Shown: positions 43,451 through 55,848, counted from the first letter of the stretch. The stretch is 56,646 nt of DNA from Rhodanobacter fulvus Jip2 (GCF_000264315.1 NZ_AJXU01000018.1:1-56646), one strand, 5' to 3'. Numbers and translations: made by a program. Notes: generated from the letters alone by a model not told the origin.

Positions 43451-44041
43451 CTAACCACAGCCTTCCACGTAATCGACTTGCGGCGGCACACCCGCACGCC
43501 ACCGCGTTACCTTGCCCTGCGCATCGGTTTCGAACACCAGTGCGCTTTCGCCCTGCGGCGCGGCGACGCGCAGATAGCCGGCGCCGGCCACGTATTTGTG
43601 CGGCTGCGCTTCGACGCGCTCGCCGTACAGCGCACGGATTTCCGCCTCGTCCATGCCGACCTTGCCGCCACCGGGCGCCGTTTCCCTGGCGGTGCCGACG
43701 TCGTAGCGCACGAAGCGGCCGTCTTCGAACATGAAGGCGAAATCCACCGGATGCTTCACCCACCGGGGCGTCTTGTAGAAACAGCTGGAACCGGGCTGGG
43801 GCGCCCCGTTCAGCTCGCCGCCCCAGGCGGTCGCGAAGGCCGCTTCGTCCATGCCGAAACGCATGTCGCCGTAGCCGTCGTAGCGGGCCATCGTGGCCGG
43901 CTGCACCGGTGCGTTCGGCACCACGGGGGTGGCGGTAGCGCTGGCCGCGGCCACGGGCGCAGCAGCCGGCGTGGTTGGCTGGTCGGGGTTGCTGCACGCG
44001 CTCAGCAGCAGCACACCCGCGACGAAAACCACGCGCATCAT
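43451..44041 (-). CDS. Hypothetical lipoprotein inside the tyrosine operon
   Basis: The 196-residue product has a lipoprotein signal ([15 protein letters not shown], Cys at residue 16), an Ala/Pro/Thr linker to about residue 50, and a globular part with [32 protein letters not shown] and a terminal pair YVEGCG. MRFGM-x-E resembles small periplasmic proteins of unknown function. The start overlaps the hmgA stop by 4 bases, so it is co-translated with a cytoplasmic enzyme although itself exported. No link to tyrosine breakdown can be read from it. Confidence 0.78.
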   Translation of the reverse strand: MMRVVFVAGVLLLSACSNPDQPTTPAAAPVAAASATATPVVPNAPVQPATMARYDGYGDMRFGMDEAAFATAWGGELNGAPQPGSSCFYKTPRWVKHPVDFAFMFEDGRFVRYDVGTARETAPGGGKVGMDEAEIRALYGERVEAQPHKYVAGAGYLRVAAPQGESALVFETDAQGKVTRWRAGVPPQVDYVEGCG

Positions 44042-45393
44042 GGCTTGTTGCCGCCATCGAAATGCTTCGCGATGCCCTGCCAGCATTCGTAGTAGTTGCC
44101 CTGCAATTGCGGCGAGTCCAGCGCCTGCCGCGTGGGGCGGATCACCTTGCGCGTCTCGAACATGAAAGCCATGGTGCCGCCGATCACGTCCGCTTTCGAC
44201 AGGTCGGCGTTCGACGCTTTCTCGAACGTAACCGCATCCGGCCCGTGCCCGCTCATGCAATTGTGCAGCGACGCGCCGCCTGGCACGAAACCCTCGGCCT
44301 TGGCGTCGTAGACGCCGGCGATCAGCCCCATGAACTCGCTGGCCACGTTGCGGTGGAACCACGGCGGCCGGAACGTGTGCTGCGCCACCAGCCAGCGCGG
44401 CGGGAAAATCGCGAAGTCCACATTGGCCGTGCCCGCGGTATCGCTGGGCGAGGTCAGCACGGTGAAGATGGACGGGTCGGGATGGTCGTAGCTGATCGAG
44501 CCGATCGCGTTGAAGCGGCGCAGGTCGTATTTGTACGGCGCGTAATTGCCGTGCCAGGCGACCACGTCCAGCGGCGAGTGGTCGATTTTCGCCGACCACA
44601 GCGCACCCTGGAATTTCGCCACCAGCTCGAACGCGCCGTCGACGTCTTCATAGGCTGCGCACGGCGTGAGGAAGTCGCGCGTGTTGGCCAGGCAATTGGA
44701 GCCGATCGGGCCGAGATCAGGCAGCCGCAGCAGCGCGCCGAAGTTCTCGCATACGTAGCCGCGGGCCACTACTGCGCGTCCTGCGCCCGTGGCACTTGCA
44801 CTTCCCTGTGCGTCGGCCTCGCCGTCGATCACATCCACGCGAAAACGCACGCCGCGGGGAATCACCGCAATCTCCTGCGGCTCGATATCGATCACACCCA
44901 GCTCGGTGGCCAGCCGCAGGCGCCCCTGCTGCGGCACGATCAGCAGCTCGCCGTCGGCATCGTAGAAAAACCGCCCTTCCATCGAGCAGTTCGCCGCATA
45001 GAGGTGAATGCCGACGCCGGCCTGCTCCGCCGCACCGCCGTTGCCCGCCAGCGTGGTGAGGCCGTCGATGAAATCGGTGGGCGCTTCAGGCAGCGGCAGC
45101 GGATCCCAGCGCAACTGGTTGGGCGTGGCCGGCGCCTCGTCGAAGCGGTTGTGGAAGCTGGCGTGCGCCAGCGGCTGGAACGGCTCATGCACCGCCGCCG
45201 GGCGAATCCGGTACAGCCAGCTGCGCCGGTTGGCGTGGCGCGGCGCGGTGAACGCGGTGCCGGAGAGTTGCTCGGCGTACAGACCGTGGGCCACGCGCTG
45301 CGGCGAGTTCTGGCCTGTGGGGAGCGTGCCTTCGATCGCCTCGCTGGCGAATTCGTTGGCGAAGCCGGATTGGTAGTTGGATGGCACGTTCAC
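44038..45393 (-). CDS. hmgA: Homogentisate 1,2-dioxygenase
   Basis: The 451-residue iron enzyme opens the ring of homogentisate to maleylacetoacetate. It shows [13 protein letters not shown] at the start, [26 protein letters not shown], the metal region [28 protein letters not shown] with its two His and Glu, and [14 protein letters not shown]. The start is a GTG at 45393 with an exact GGAGG 7 bases upstream; no ATG is near. The frame is open further upstream and is continuous with a GIY-YIG ORF, but the strong ribosome site and the family's usual length fix the start here. Confidence 0.96.
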   Translation of the reverse strand: MNVPSNYQSGFANEFASEAIEGTLPTGQNSPQRVAHGLYAEQLSGTAFTAPRHANRRSWLYRIRPAAVHEPFQPLAHASFHNRFDEAPATPNQLRWDPLPLPEAPTDFIDGLTTLAGNGGAAEQAGVGIHLYAANCSMEGRFFYDADGELLIVPQQGRLRLATELGVIDIEPQEIAVIPRGVRFRVDVIDGEADAQGSASATGAGRAVVARGYVCENFGALLRLPDLGPIGSNCLANTRDFLTPCAAYEDVDGAFELVAKFQGALWSAKIDHSPLDVVAWHGNYAPYKYDLRRFNAIGSISYDHPDPSIFTVLTSPSDTAGTANVDFAIFPPRWLVAQHTFRPPWFHRNVASEFMGLIAGVYDAKAEGFVPGGASLHNCMSGHGPDAVTFEKASNADLSKADVIGGTMAFMFETRKVIRPTRQALDSPQLQGNYYECWQGIAKHFDGGNKP

Positions 45394-45837
45394 TGCTGAT
45401 CCTCCGATTCCGATGTTCGACGCTGGCTTGCCCTTCGACTCCGGCCCTTCGGGCCTACGTTCAGGGAGAACGGCTTCGGAGGAACCCATGCCGTTCACGC
45501 TGAGCGTAGCTTGCGCAGCAAGCGGAGTCGAAGCGTCTCGCAGCATGCGTTGATGCCAATGTTTTCCCTTGGCCAGATCACCAACCGCCTTCCAGTCACC
45601 CGCCATGTACGCCAGCTTTTTCGCCCTGCTCCAACCCTTCAGCTTGCGCTCCATGGTCAAGGCTTCGTACCGTGTTTCAAAAGCTTCGGCGTGAAGCAAT
45701 TTCAGTGGGCGCCGCGTTGAGGTGTAGATGCAGCCCTTGCCTTCGTCGTGTTGCGCCAACCGCTTGCCGAGGTCGTCTGTGTGGCCGATGTAGAACGAGC
45801 CATCGGCGCATTCGAGGATGTACAGGGTGAATTCCAT
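45394..45837 (-). CDS. GIY-YIG nuclease-like ORF without its own stop
   Basis: From the ATG at 45837 the first 98 codons give a compact GIY-YIG domain: [19 protein letters not shown] (the LYI...FYIG pair), then R in [11 protein letters not shown], and the conserved E in [14 protein letters not shown]. Length and pattern fit the single-domain GIY-YIG proteins of the YhbQ/UPF0213 kind. After HWHQRM the frame enters two inverted hairpin repeats (45491-45535 and 45431-45474) and then hmgA with no stop, so the native tail has been replaced by repeat-encoded residues. It stands between hmgA and hpd but has no link to tyrosine breakdown. Repeat pairs of the same family flank both ends. Confidence 0.72.
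45431..45474 (+). repeat. Palindromic repeat copy C
   Basis: Reads CCCTTCGACTCC, then the hairpin GGCCC-TTC-GGGCC, then TACGTTCAGGGAGAACGG. It faces copy D as an inverted neighbour. Confidence 0.85.
45491..45535 (-). repeat. Palindromic repeat copy D
   Basis: On the minus strand it reads CGCTTCGACTCC, the hairpin GCTTGC-TGC-GCAAGC, then TACGCTCAGCGTGAACGG. Inverted relative to copy C, 16 bases away. Confidence 0.85.
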
Positions 45838-45869
45838 TTTCTGGCTTCCTTGCCGGTTTCGCCTGACTG

Positions 45870-45911
45870 CCCTTCGACTTCGCCGCTGCGCGGCTACGCT
45901 CAGGGCGAACG
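45870..45911 (+). repeat. Palindromic repeat copy B
   Basis: Reads CCCTTCGACTTC, the hairpin GCCGC-TGC-GCGGC, then TACGCTCAGGGCGAACG. It begins 33 bases before the GIY-YIG start and shares its hairpin with the partial copy at window base 1. Confidence 0.87.
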
Positions 45912-45971
45912 ATGAGGGAATTTGCTCAGGGTAAACGGTATGGCAGTACCGTCATTTCTCCTCAGCCGATC

Positions 45972-46009
45972 CCCCTGAGCGTAGGCCCATAGGGTCGAAG
46001 TCGAAGGGC
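45972..46009 (-). repeat. Palindromic repeat copy E
   Basis: On the minus strand it reads CCCTTCGACTTCGA, the hairpin CCC-TAT-GGG, then CCTACGCTCAGGGG. Inverted relative to copy B; it lies just past the hpd stop and may end its transcript. Confidence 0.8.
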
Positions 46010-46023
46010 CGCGCCGCCCAAAC

Positions 46024-47118
46024 TTACAACACCCCCCGCTTCATCTGATCCCGCTCGATGCTCTCGAACAGCGCCTGGAAATTGCCCTCGCCGAAACCCT
46101 CGTTGCCCTTGCGCTGGATGATCTCGAAGAAGATCGGGCCGATGCAGTTCTGGGTGAAGATCTGCAGCAGTTTGCGCTGGTGGGTTTCGGGGTCGGCGTC
46201 GATGAGGATCTTGTTGCGCGCCAGCCGCGGCACGTCCTCGCCGTGGTTGGGCACGCGCTCGTCGATCACTTCGAAGTACGCGTCGGGCGTGTCCAGGAAG
46301 GCCACGCCGGCGGCGCGCATCTTTTCCACCGTGTCGTAGATGTCGTCGGTGAAACAGGCGATGTGCTGGATGCCCTCGCCCTTGTACGCGTCGAGGTATT
46401 CGTTGATCTGGCTCCTGGGATCGTCCGACTCGTTGAGCGGGATGCGCACGATGCCATCGGGCGCGGTCATCGCCTTGGACACCAAGCCGGTCTTGGCGCC
46501 CTTGATGTCGAAGTAGCGGATCTCGCGGAAGTTGAACAGGCGCTCGTAGTAATCCGACCACTTCTGCATGTTGCCGAAATACAGGTTGTGGGTGAGGTGG
46601 TCGATGAAGGTGAGGCCGAAGCCGGCCGGGTTCTGCGCCGCGCCGTCGACAGGCTCGTAATCGCCGTCGTAGATGCTGCCGGCGTCGCCGTAGCGGTCCA
46701 CCAGGTACAGCATGCAGTTGCCGATGCCCTTCACCACCGGCGCGTTCACCGCCCTGGTATCGGCCTTCTCGGTGAACGCTTCGCCGCCATTGCCCAGTAC
46801 GGCCCGCAGCACCTCGGCGGCCGGTTTGCGGAAGCGGATGGCGAAGCCGCAGGCGCTGGGGCCATGCGCCTGCGCGAAGGCCACGGCGAAGGAGTCGGGG
46901 TCCTCGTTGACGAGGAAGTTCACGCCGTTCTGGCGATAGACGATAATCGGGCGGTGCTTGTGCCTGAGCACGGCGACGAAACCCATGCGCTGGAAAAGGG
47001 TATGCAGTTCGGCGGCGCGCCCGGGGGGCGCGGCAAACTCGACGAATTCGAAACCGTCGATACCCATCGGATTCTCGAACGTGGCGACCTGCATGCCGGG
47101 ATCGGGCTTGGTGTTCAT
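46024..47118 (-). CDS. hpd: 4-Hydroxyphenylpyruvate dioxygenase
   Basis: The 364-residue iron enzyme turns 4-hydroxyphenylpyruvate into homogentisate, the substrate of HmgA. Metal ligands fit the two-His-one-Glu set: His in FIDHLTHNLY, His in GIQHIACFTDD and Glu in GPIFFEIIQRKG near the end; NPMGIDGFEFVEFAAP opens the protein. The ATG at 47118 follows GGAGAG. It is divergent from a MarR regulator whose operator lies in the shared promoter, and is followed by repeats, the GIY-YIG ORF and hmgA. Confidence 0.97.
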   Translation of the reverse strand: MNTKPDPGMQVATFENPMGIDGFEFVEFAAPPGRAAELHTLFQRMGFVAVLRHKHRPIIVYRQNGVNFLVNEDPDSFAVAFAQAHGPSACGFAIRFRKPAAEVLRAVLGNGGEAFTEKADTRAVNAPVVKGIGNCMLYLVDRYGDAGSIYDGDYEPVDGAAQNPAGFGLTFIDHLTHNLYFGNMQKWSDYYERLFNFREIRYFDIKGAKTGLVSKAMTAPDGIVRIPLNESDDPRSQINEYLDAYKGEGIQHIACFTDDIYDTVEKMRAAGVAFLDTPDAYFEVIDERVPNHGEDVPRLARNKILIDADPETHQRKLLQIFTQNCIGPIFFEIIQRKGNEGFGEGNFQALFESIERDQMKRGVL

Positions 47119-47207
47119 GGCACTCTCCGGTTCAACACGGGCGAAATGACTCTGAGCGCCGCAAGGATGCGCTGCTGCCCGCGAAAGGATTTGCATGCCA
47201 ATGTTAT

Positions 47208-47233
47208 AGTTACAACTGAAACCAGTTGCAAGG
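47208..47233 (+). promoter_or_regulatory. Palindromic operator between hpd and the MarR gene
   Basis: CAACTG (47213-47218) and CAGTTG (47223-47228) form an inverted repeat, extended by flanking bases, in the 127-base divergent promoter. It lies 17 bases before the MarR start and is the natural site for autorepression and for control of hpd. Confidence 0.65.
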
Positions 47234-47245
47234 AGCACTGCCGCA

Positions 47246-47707
47246 GTGTCGACCGACCGCAAACGCATTCCCGCCAGCGCCGAGCACGCGCCGCTCGAAC
47301 TGGAACACTTCCTCCCGTACCGGTTGTCGATCCTGTCCAACGCGATCAGCCAGTCGATCGCCGACGACTACCAGCGCCGCTACGACCTCAGCATGACCGA
47401 GTGGCGGGTGATGGCCGTACTGGCCCGCTTCGACGGTTTGTCCGCCCGCGAAGTGGCCGAGCGCACCCTGATGGACAAGGTGGCGGTGAGCCGCGCGCTG
47501 GCGCGGCTGGTGGAAGCGGGTCGGGTCACCCGCGCCACCCATGCGGGCGACAAGCGCCGCTCCGTGCTTGGCCTGTCCGAAGCCGGCTGGGCCTTGCACG
47601 ACGAGGTGGCGCCGATGGCGCGTGCGCGCGAGCGCGAAGTGCTGGCGAAACTGGATTTCGAGGAGCAGCACTGGCTGACGCGGATCATCGACAAGCTGAT
47701 GGTCTGA
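47246..47707 (+). CDS. MarR family regulator, probably of tyrosine catabolism
   Basis: The 153-residue protein has a winged helix: LSMTEWRVMAVLARFDGLSAREVAERTLMDKVAVSRALARLVEAGRVTR and the wing DKRRSVLGLSEAG. It starts with GTG at 47246 behind AAGGAG. Divergent placement from hpd suggests control of the homogentisate genes, as HmgR does in other bacteria, with an aromatic acid as inducer; this is an inference. It converges on acnA with a 4-base gap. Confidence 0.9.
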   Translation: MSTDRKRIPASAEHAPLELEHFLPYRLSILSNAISQSIADDYQRRYDLSMTEWRVMAVLARFDGLSAREVAERTLMDKVAVSRALARLVEAGRVTRATHAGDKRRSVLGLSEAGWALHDEVAPMARAREREVLAKLDFEEQHWLTRIIDKLMV

Positions 47708-47711
47708 CGGC

Positions 47712-50961
<3,250 letters not shown>

Positions 50962-52470
50962 TCAGCGCACCCCGTGCATCAGCTTGTTGATCAGCGGCGC
51001 GATCAGGAACAACACCACGCCGCCGCCCAGCAGGATCCAGAAGCCCATGGTGTAACCGGACAGCGCCGATTCCACCGTCATGCCGGTCTCGCCGCTGACG
51101 TGGCCGGCAAACAGTCCCGCCAGGTTGTTGCCGATGGCGGTGGAGAGGAACCAGCCGCCCATGCCCAGGCCCACCAGCCGCAGCGGCGCCAGCTTGGTCA
51201 CCATCGACAGGCCGATCGGCGACAGGCACAGCTCGCCGGCGGTCTGCAGCACGTAGCACAGCACCAGCGTCCACAGCGGGATCATGCCGTCGCTGCCGAC
51301 CAGGTTGGACAGCGCATACATCAGCACCGCAAAACCCAGCGCGTTGCCGATCAGGCCCAGGCCGAACTTGCGCGGAATCGACGGCTCGGCGCGACGCTTG
51401 TCCAGCCATGCCCACACCAGCGTCACCAGCGGCGCCAGCAGCACGATGGCCACCGGGTTCACCGACTGGAACCAGCCGATGGGGAAATCCCAGCCGCCCA
51501 GGTTGCGGTCCACAATGTGCTGCGCCAGGAAGTTGAACGAACTGCCGGCCTGTTCGAAGAACATCCAGAACAGCACGTTGAAGGCGAAGATGATCAGCAT
51601 CGCGATCACCCGCTGGATCTGCACGCGGCCGGTGCGGATGGCCTCGACCACCAGCATCACCGCCACACCCAGGAACAGCACCGTCAACAGCCACTGCAGC
51701 ACCACCGCGCCGGCGCGATCCATCAGCAGATACACCAGCGGAATGGCCACCAGCACGCCCAGCGCCACCCACACCACGCGCACGCGGCTGGCGATTTCCG
51801 GTGCCGGGCGACCCACCATGCCCAGCTGGCGGCGACCGAACCAGAACCACACCAGGCTGATCAGCATGCCCACGCCCGAAGCGGCGAACACCACGTGGTA
51901 GTTCTGGTGCCCCGGCGTGCCGAACACGCGCGTGGCCAGCAGGCTGGTCAGCACCGGCGCAATCAGCGCGCCCGCATTGATGCCCATGTAGAACAGCGTG
52001 AAGCCGCGGTCGCGGCGCGAATCACCCGGCGCATACAGCTGGCCCACCATCGAGGAAATGTTCGGCTTGAACAGCCCGTTGCCCACGATCACCGTGGCCA
52101 GGCCGAACATGAACACCTGATGGTTCGGCACCATCACCATGAACAGCCCCGCGGACATCACCACCGCACCCAGCAGGATCGATCGCTGGTAGCCGATGAT
52201 CTTGTCCGCCACGTAACCACCGAACACCGCGGTGGCATACACCAGCGCCAGATACGCGCCGTAGGTGCGGCTGGCGGAAGCCTGGCCGGCATCGTCGCCG
52301 CCGTAGAACTGCGCCACGATGTACAGCGTCAGCGCCCAGCGCATGCCGTAGAACGCAAAGCGCTCCCAGAACTCGGACATGAACAGCATCCACAGCGGCC
52401 GCGGGTGGCCCAGCAGTTGCGGGTAGTCAGGCGCGCCGCGCGGCGCGGCGGTGTCGGTAGCAGGAGTCAT
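50962..52470 (-). CDS. POT family proton-dependent oligopeptide transporter
   Basis: The 502-residue membrane protein has about 14 helices. The family motifs are there: FWERFAFYGMRWALTLYI in helix one (ExxERFxYYG type), GAYLALVYATAVFGGYVADKIIGYQRS, and FTLFYMGINAGALIAPVL (the PTR2 signature). It takes up di- or tripeptides with protons. GAGGGG precedes the ATG at 52470. It lies before kynA in the opposite sense of transcription order (kynA is upstream on the same strand, 135 bases away), so peptide uptake and tryptophan use may be linked only loosely. Confidence 0.94.
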   Translation of the reverse strand: MTPATDTAAPRGAPDYPQLLGHPRPLWMLFMSEFWERFAFYGMRWALTLYIVAQFYGGDDAGQASASRTYGAYLALVYATAVFGGYVADKIIGYQRSILLGAVVMSAGLFMVMVPNHQVFMFGLATVIVGNGLFKPNISSMVGQLYAPGDSRRDRGFTLFYMGINAGALIAPVLTSLLATRVFGTPGHQNYHVVFAASGVGMLISLVWFWFGRRQLGMVGRPAPEIASRVRVVWVALGVLVAIPLVYLLMDRAGAVVLQWLLTVLFLGVAVMLVVEAIRTGRVQIQRVIAMLIIFAFNVLFWMFFEQAGSSFNFLAQHIVDRNLGGWDFPIGWFQSVNPVAIVLLAPLVTLVWAWLDKRRAEPSIPRKFGLGLIGNALGFAVLMYALSNLVGSDGMIPLWTLVLCYVLQTAGELCLSPIGLSMVTKLAPLRLVGLGMGGWFLSTAIGNNLAGLFAGHVSGETGMTVESALSGYTMGFWILLGGGVVLFLIAPLINKLMHGVR

Positions 52471-52605
52471 GGTTTCCCCTCAAGCGTCAGGTCGGCACTT
52501 CACGTGCGGATCGATTCAATATGTGCGCGAAGGTGTACCCGCTGGCCGCGCGCGCCGTCAAATGCGCCGCAGCATTTGCAGCCCTGCCACTGCAGGGCCG
52601 GTTGA

Positions 52606-53454
52606 TCAGCTGCCCAGGATGGTGCGCACGTCCAGCAGCTCGGGGAAAAATTCCAGTTCCAGCGCTTTTTTCAGGAAACCCACGCCCGACGAGCCGCCGG
52701 TGCCGCGGCGGTGGCCGATGATGCGTTCCACCGTCTTCATGTGCCGGAAGCGCCATAGCTGGAAGCTTTCCTCCACATCCACCAGCTGCTCGCACATGTG
52801 GTATTCGGGCCAGAAATCGGCGCGATGCTCGTAGATGCGCTTGATCGCCGGCAACAGCGCCTCGCTGCGCTGGTACGGCTGGGCCCAGTCGCGCTGCAGC
52901 AGGTTCGCCGGCACGGCGTGGCCGCGACGCGACAGGTAGCGCAGGAATTCGTCGTACAGGCTGGGCGCTTCCAGGATCCCGCGAAGCGCGGCCTGGGCCA
53001 CCGGATCATGGGCAAACACCGCCAGCATCGCCGGCTGCTTGTTGCCCAGCAGGAATTCGATCTGCCGGTATTGCAGCGACTGGAAGCCCGACGACGGGCC
53101 CAAGGCGTGGCGGAACTCCAGGTACTCCGACGGCGTCAACGTCTCCAGCACCGCCCATTGCTCGAACAGCTGGCGCTGGATCTGCTTCACCCGGGCCAGC
53201 ACCTTGAGGCAGGCGTCGATCTGGTCGCGCTGCAGGTGATCCACGGCGGCCTTCATCTCGTGGATCATGAGCTTCATCCACAGCTCCGCCACGTGATGCT
53301 GCACGATGAACAACATCTCGTCGTGATACGGCGGATCGCTCAGCGGTCGCTGCGCCGACAGCAGCGTGTCCAGTTGGAGGTAACCGCCGTACGTCATCCG
53401 CCCGTCAAGATCGGTCTGGATGCCCTCCTCAAGCTCACGCTGGTTGTCGCTCAT
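52606..53454 (-). CDS. kynA: Tryptophan 2,3-dioxygenase
   Basis: The 282-residue heme enzyme makes N-formylkynurenine from tryptophan. It shows [42 protein letters not shown] with the distal His, [17 protein letters not shown], and a late [23 protein letters not shown] with the heme ligand His and the substrate loop. Length is normal. The ribosome site is weak (CGGAA). No kynureninase or formamidase is within the window, so the rest of the pathway must be elsewhere. Confidence 0.96.
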   Translation of the reverse strand: MSDNQRELEEGIQTDLDGRMTYGGYLQLDTLLSAQRPLSDPPYHDEMLFIVQHHVAELWMKLMIHEMKAAVDHLQRDQIDACLKVLARVKQIQRQLFEQWAVLETLTPSEYLEFRHALGPSSGFQSLQYRQIEFLLGNKQPAMLAVFAHDPVAQAALRGILEAPSLYDEFLRYLSRRGHAVPANLLQRDWAQPYQRSEALLPAIKRIYEHRADFWPEYHMCEQLVDVEESFQLWRFRHMKTVERIIGHRRGTGGSSGVGFLKKALELEFFPELLDVRTILGS

Positions 53455-53778
53455 GCCGGTTCCGTATGCCGCAAAGCGGCCATGGTAACGGCTGCCCGGC
53501 GGTGCGGTCTTGACCTATGGCAGGCGTACCGACGCGGGCGGGCAATTACAATGTCGGTTCCACGCCTTGAGGAAGCGCCTTAAAACAGCCATATAACAGA
53601 GGCTTACACGATTTTCATACAGCCGCCGATGTTGCGCTGTACCTTGCCGCCCCACGAACGGGCCTGTTATCAAGCGCGGTCTTGTCTGGTCGGTTTCGTG
53701 CGCCGGGATGGTTTTCCAGCCGCCATGGCGCCGTCCACCGCCTTTGTTCCCCCTAGATTCCCCACCTCGGAGCGAGTC
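53455..53778. other. 324-base divergent promoter region kynA/pdhA
   Basis: The region between the divergent kynA and pdhA genes. The stretch 53576-53622 is clearly richer in A and T than its surroundings (TTAAAACAG, CATATAAC, ATTTTCATAC) and is the probable pdhA promoter area. I see no second gene or regulatory palindrome. Confidence 0.5.
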
Positions 53779-54864
53779 GTGACTATCGCCGCCAAGTTTG
53801 AAATTGAATACCTGCAATACCTCGATGCCGAGGGCAAGCAGATCCGGGACGACCTGCCCGCTTTCGCCAACGACCTCGAGCACATGGTCGGGCTGTACAA
53901 GACCATGCTGTCGACCCGCGTGTTCGACGCCAAGTCGGTGGCGCTGCAGCGCACCGGCAAGCTGGGCACCTACGCCAGCTGCCTGGGTCACGAGGCGGCC
54001 CACGTGGGCGTCGGCAGCGCCATGAAGCCCGAAGACGTGCTGACCCTGAGTTATCGCGAATACGGCGCGCAGCTGTACCGCGGCGTGCAGCCGCGCGAGG
54101 TCTACATGTACTGGGGCGGCGACGAGCGCGGCAACGATTACCAGAACGAGCCGGCCCGCCACGATTTCGCCTGGTCGGTGCCGATCGCCACCCAGTGCCT
54201 GCACGCCGCCGGCTCTGCGCTGGCATTCAAGATCCGCAAGGAGCCGCGCGTGGCGGTGTGCACGGTGGGTGACGGCGGTTCGTCGAAGGGCGATTTCTAC
54301 GGCGCCATCAACATCGCCGGCGCGCAGAACCTGCCGATGGTGGCGGTGATCGTGAACAACCAGTGGGCGATCTCGGTACCGCGCCGGATCCAGTCCGGTG
54401 CCACCACGCTGGCACAGAAAGGCATCGCCGCCGGCCTCGACTGCATCCAGGTCGACGGCAACGACATCATCGCCGTGCGCAAGGCGATGGGCGACGCGCT
54501 GGACCGCGCCCGCAAGGGCGAGGGCGCCAGCGTGGTCGAGCTGGTCACTTACCGCTTGAGCGACCACACCACCGCCGACGACGCCCGCCGCTACCGCGGC
54601 GAGGATGAGGTGAAGGACGCCTGGAGCAAGGATCCGATGAAGCGCCTGCGCAACTGGCTGACCGCCAGGGGCGCGTGGGACGACGCCAGGGAAGAAGCCT
54701 GGAAAAACGAATGTGATGAGTGGATGGACAACGAAGTGAACGCCTATCTCGAAACCAGGAGCCAGCCGGTGACGGCGATGTTCGACTACATCTTCGCCGA
54801 AGTGCCCGCCGATCTCGCCAAACAGCGCGATTACGTCCTTTCCCTCGAACAGAAGGGGCACTGA
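53779..54864 (+). CDS. pdhA: Pyruvate dehydrogenase E1 component, alpha subunit
   Basis: The 361-residue protein is the thiamine-diphosphate half of a heterotetrameric E1. The TPP motif runs GDGGSSKGDFYGAINIAGAQ to VNNQWAIS, and RTGKLGTYASCLGHEAAHVG and TYRLSDHTTADDARRYR (phosphorylation-loop region in animals) are present. I choose the GTG at 53779, 6 bases after CGGAG, since the family starts near AAKFEIEYLQYLD; an upstream extension to 53629 looks non-coding. Branched-chain 2-oxo acid E1 is the close alternative; gene order with pdhB and E2 fits either. Confidence 0.9.
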   Translation: MTIAAKFEIEYLQYLDAEGKQIRDDLPAFANDLEHMVGLYKTMLSTRVFDAKSVALQRTGKLGTYASCLGHEAAHVGVGSAMKPEDVLTLSYREYGAQLYRGVQPREVYMYWGGDERGNDYQNEPARHDFAWSVPIATQCLHAAGSALAFKIRKEPRVAVCTVGDGGSSKGDFYGAINIAGAQNLPMVAVIVNNQWAISVPRRIQSGATTLAQKGIAAGLDCIQVDGNDIIAVRKAMGDALDRARKGEGASVVELVTYRLSDHTTADDARRYRGEDEVKDAWSKDPMKRLRNWLTARGAWDDAREEAWKNECDEWMDNEVNAYLETRSQPVTAMFDYIFAEVPADLAKQRDYVLSLEQKGH

Positions 54865-54867
54865 CCC

Positions 54868-55848
54868 ATGGCGCAGATCACACTGGTTGAAGCAGTAACC
54901 CAGGCACTGGCCTACGAGATGGCCCACGACGATTCCGTCGTGGTGCTGGGCGAGGACGTGGGCGTCAACGGCGGCGTGTTTCGCGCCACCCAGGGCCTGC
55001 AGGAAAAATTCGGCGAACTGCGCGTGCTGGATACGCCGCTGGACGAAGCCACCATCGCCGGCGTCACCGTGGGCCTCGCCGCGCAGGGCATGAAGGCCGT
55101 GGCCGAAGCGCAATTCGAGGGTTTCATCTACCCGATGATGGAGCAGATCGCCTGCCACGCCGCCCGCATGCGCAACCGCACCCGCGGGCGCATCACCGTG
55201 CCGGCGGTGTTCCGCGCACCGTGGGGCGGCGGCATCCGCGCGCCGGAGCATCACTCCGAGGCGAACGAGCACCTGTTCACCAATATCCCCGGCCTGCGCG
55301 TGGTGCTGCCCTCCTCGCCCGCGCGCGCCTACGGCCTGTTGCTGGCGGCGATTCGCGATCCCGATCCGGTGATCTTCTTCGAGCCCAAGCGCATCTACCG
55401 CCAGTACAAGGAAGAGGTGCCCGACGACGGCGAGGCGCTGCCGCTGGATGTGTGCTTCGTGCTGCGCGACGGCACCGACGTGACCCTGGTGACCTGGGGT
55501 TCGCAGGTGAAGGAATGCCTGGAAACCGCCGACGAACTGGCCGCCGAAGGCATCAGCGCCGAAGTGATCGACGTGGCCACGCTGACCCCGCTGGATTTCG
55601 ACACCATCGCCGAATCGGTGCAGAAAACCGGCCGCTGCGTGATCGTGCACGAGGCGCCGAAAACCGCCGGCTTCGGCGCCGAGATCGCCGCGCGTCTGTC
55701 CGAGGAATGCTTCTACGACCTGCTGGCGCCGGTCGAGCGCGTCACCGGCTTCGACACCCACATCCCGCTGTTCCGCCTGGAAATGAAATACATGCCCAGT
55801 GTGGAACGCATCACCGCGGCCGTGAAGCGTACGCTGGCGGTCAGCTGA
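54868..55848 (+). CDS. pdhB: Pyruvate dehydrogenase E1 component, beta subunit
   Basis: The 326-residue protein pairs with the alpha subunit. It begins AQITLVEAVTQALAYEMAHDDSVVVLGEDVGVNGGVFRAT, with the Glu of GED that contacts TPP, and has GLAAQGMKAVAEAQFEGFIYP, HHSEANEHLFTNIPGLRVVLPSSP and a C-terminal EEVERVTGFDTHIP-like end (PVERVTGFDTHIPLF). It follows pdhA after 3 bases. 170 bases and a repeat separate it from the E2 gene. Confidence 0.93.
   Translation: MAQITLVEAVTQALAYEMAHDDSVVVLGEDVGVNGGVFRATQGLQEKFGELRVLDTPLDEATIAGVTVGLAAQGMKAVAEAQFEGFIYPMMEQIACHAARMRNRTRGRITVPAVFRAPWGGGIRAPEHHSEANEHLFTNIPGLRVVLPSSPARAYGLLLAAIRDPDPVIFFEPKRIYRQYKEEVPDDGEALPLDVCFVLRDGTDVTLVTWGSQVKECLETADELAAEGISAEVIDVATLTPLDFDTIAESVQKTGRCVIVHEAPKTAGFGAEIAARLSEECFYDLLAPVERVTGFDTHIPLFRLEMKYMPSVERITAAVKRTLAVS

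Noticed and set aside
45394..45837. HmgA as a 599-residue protein starting at 45837
   Set aside because: HmgA proteins begin at the conserved YQSGFANEF region; a GTG with GGAGG stands exactly there and the upstream part is a separate GIY-YIG domain plus repeats.
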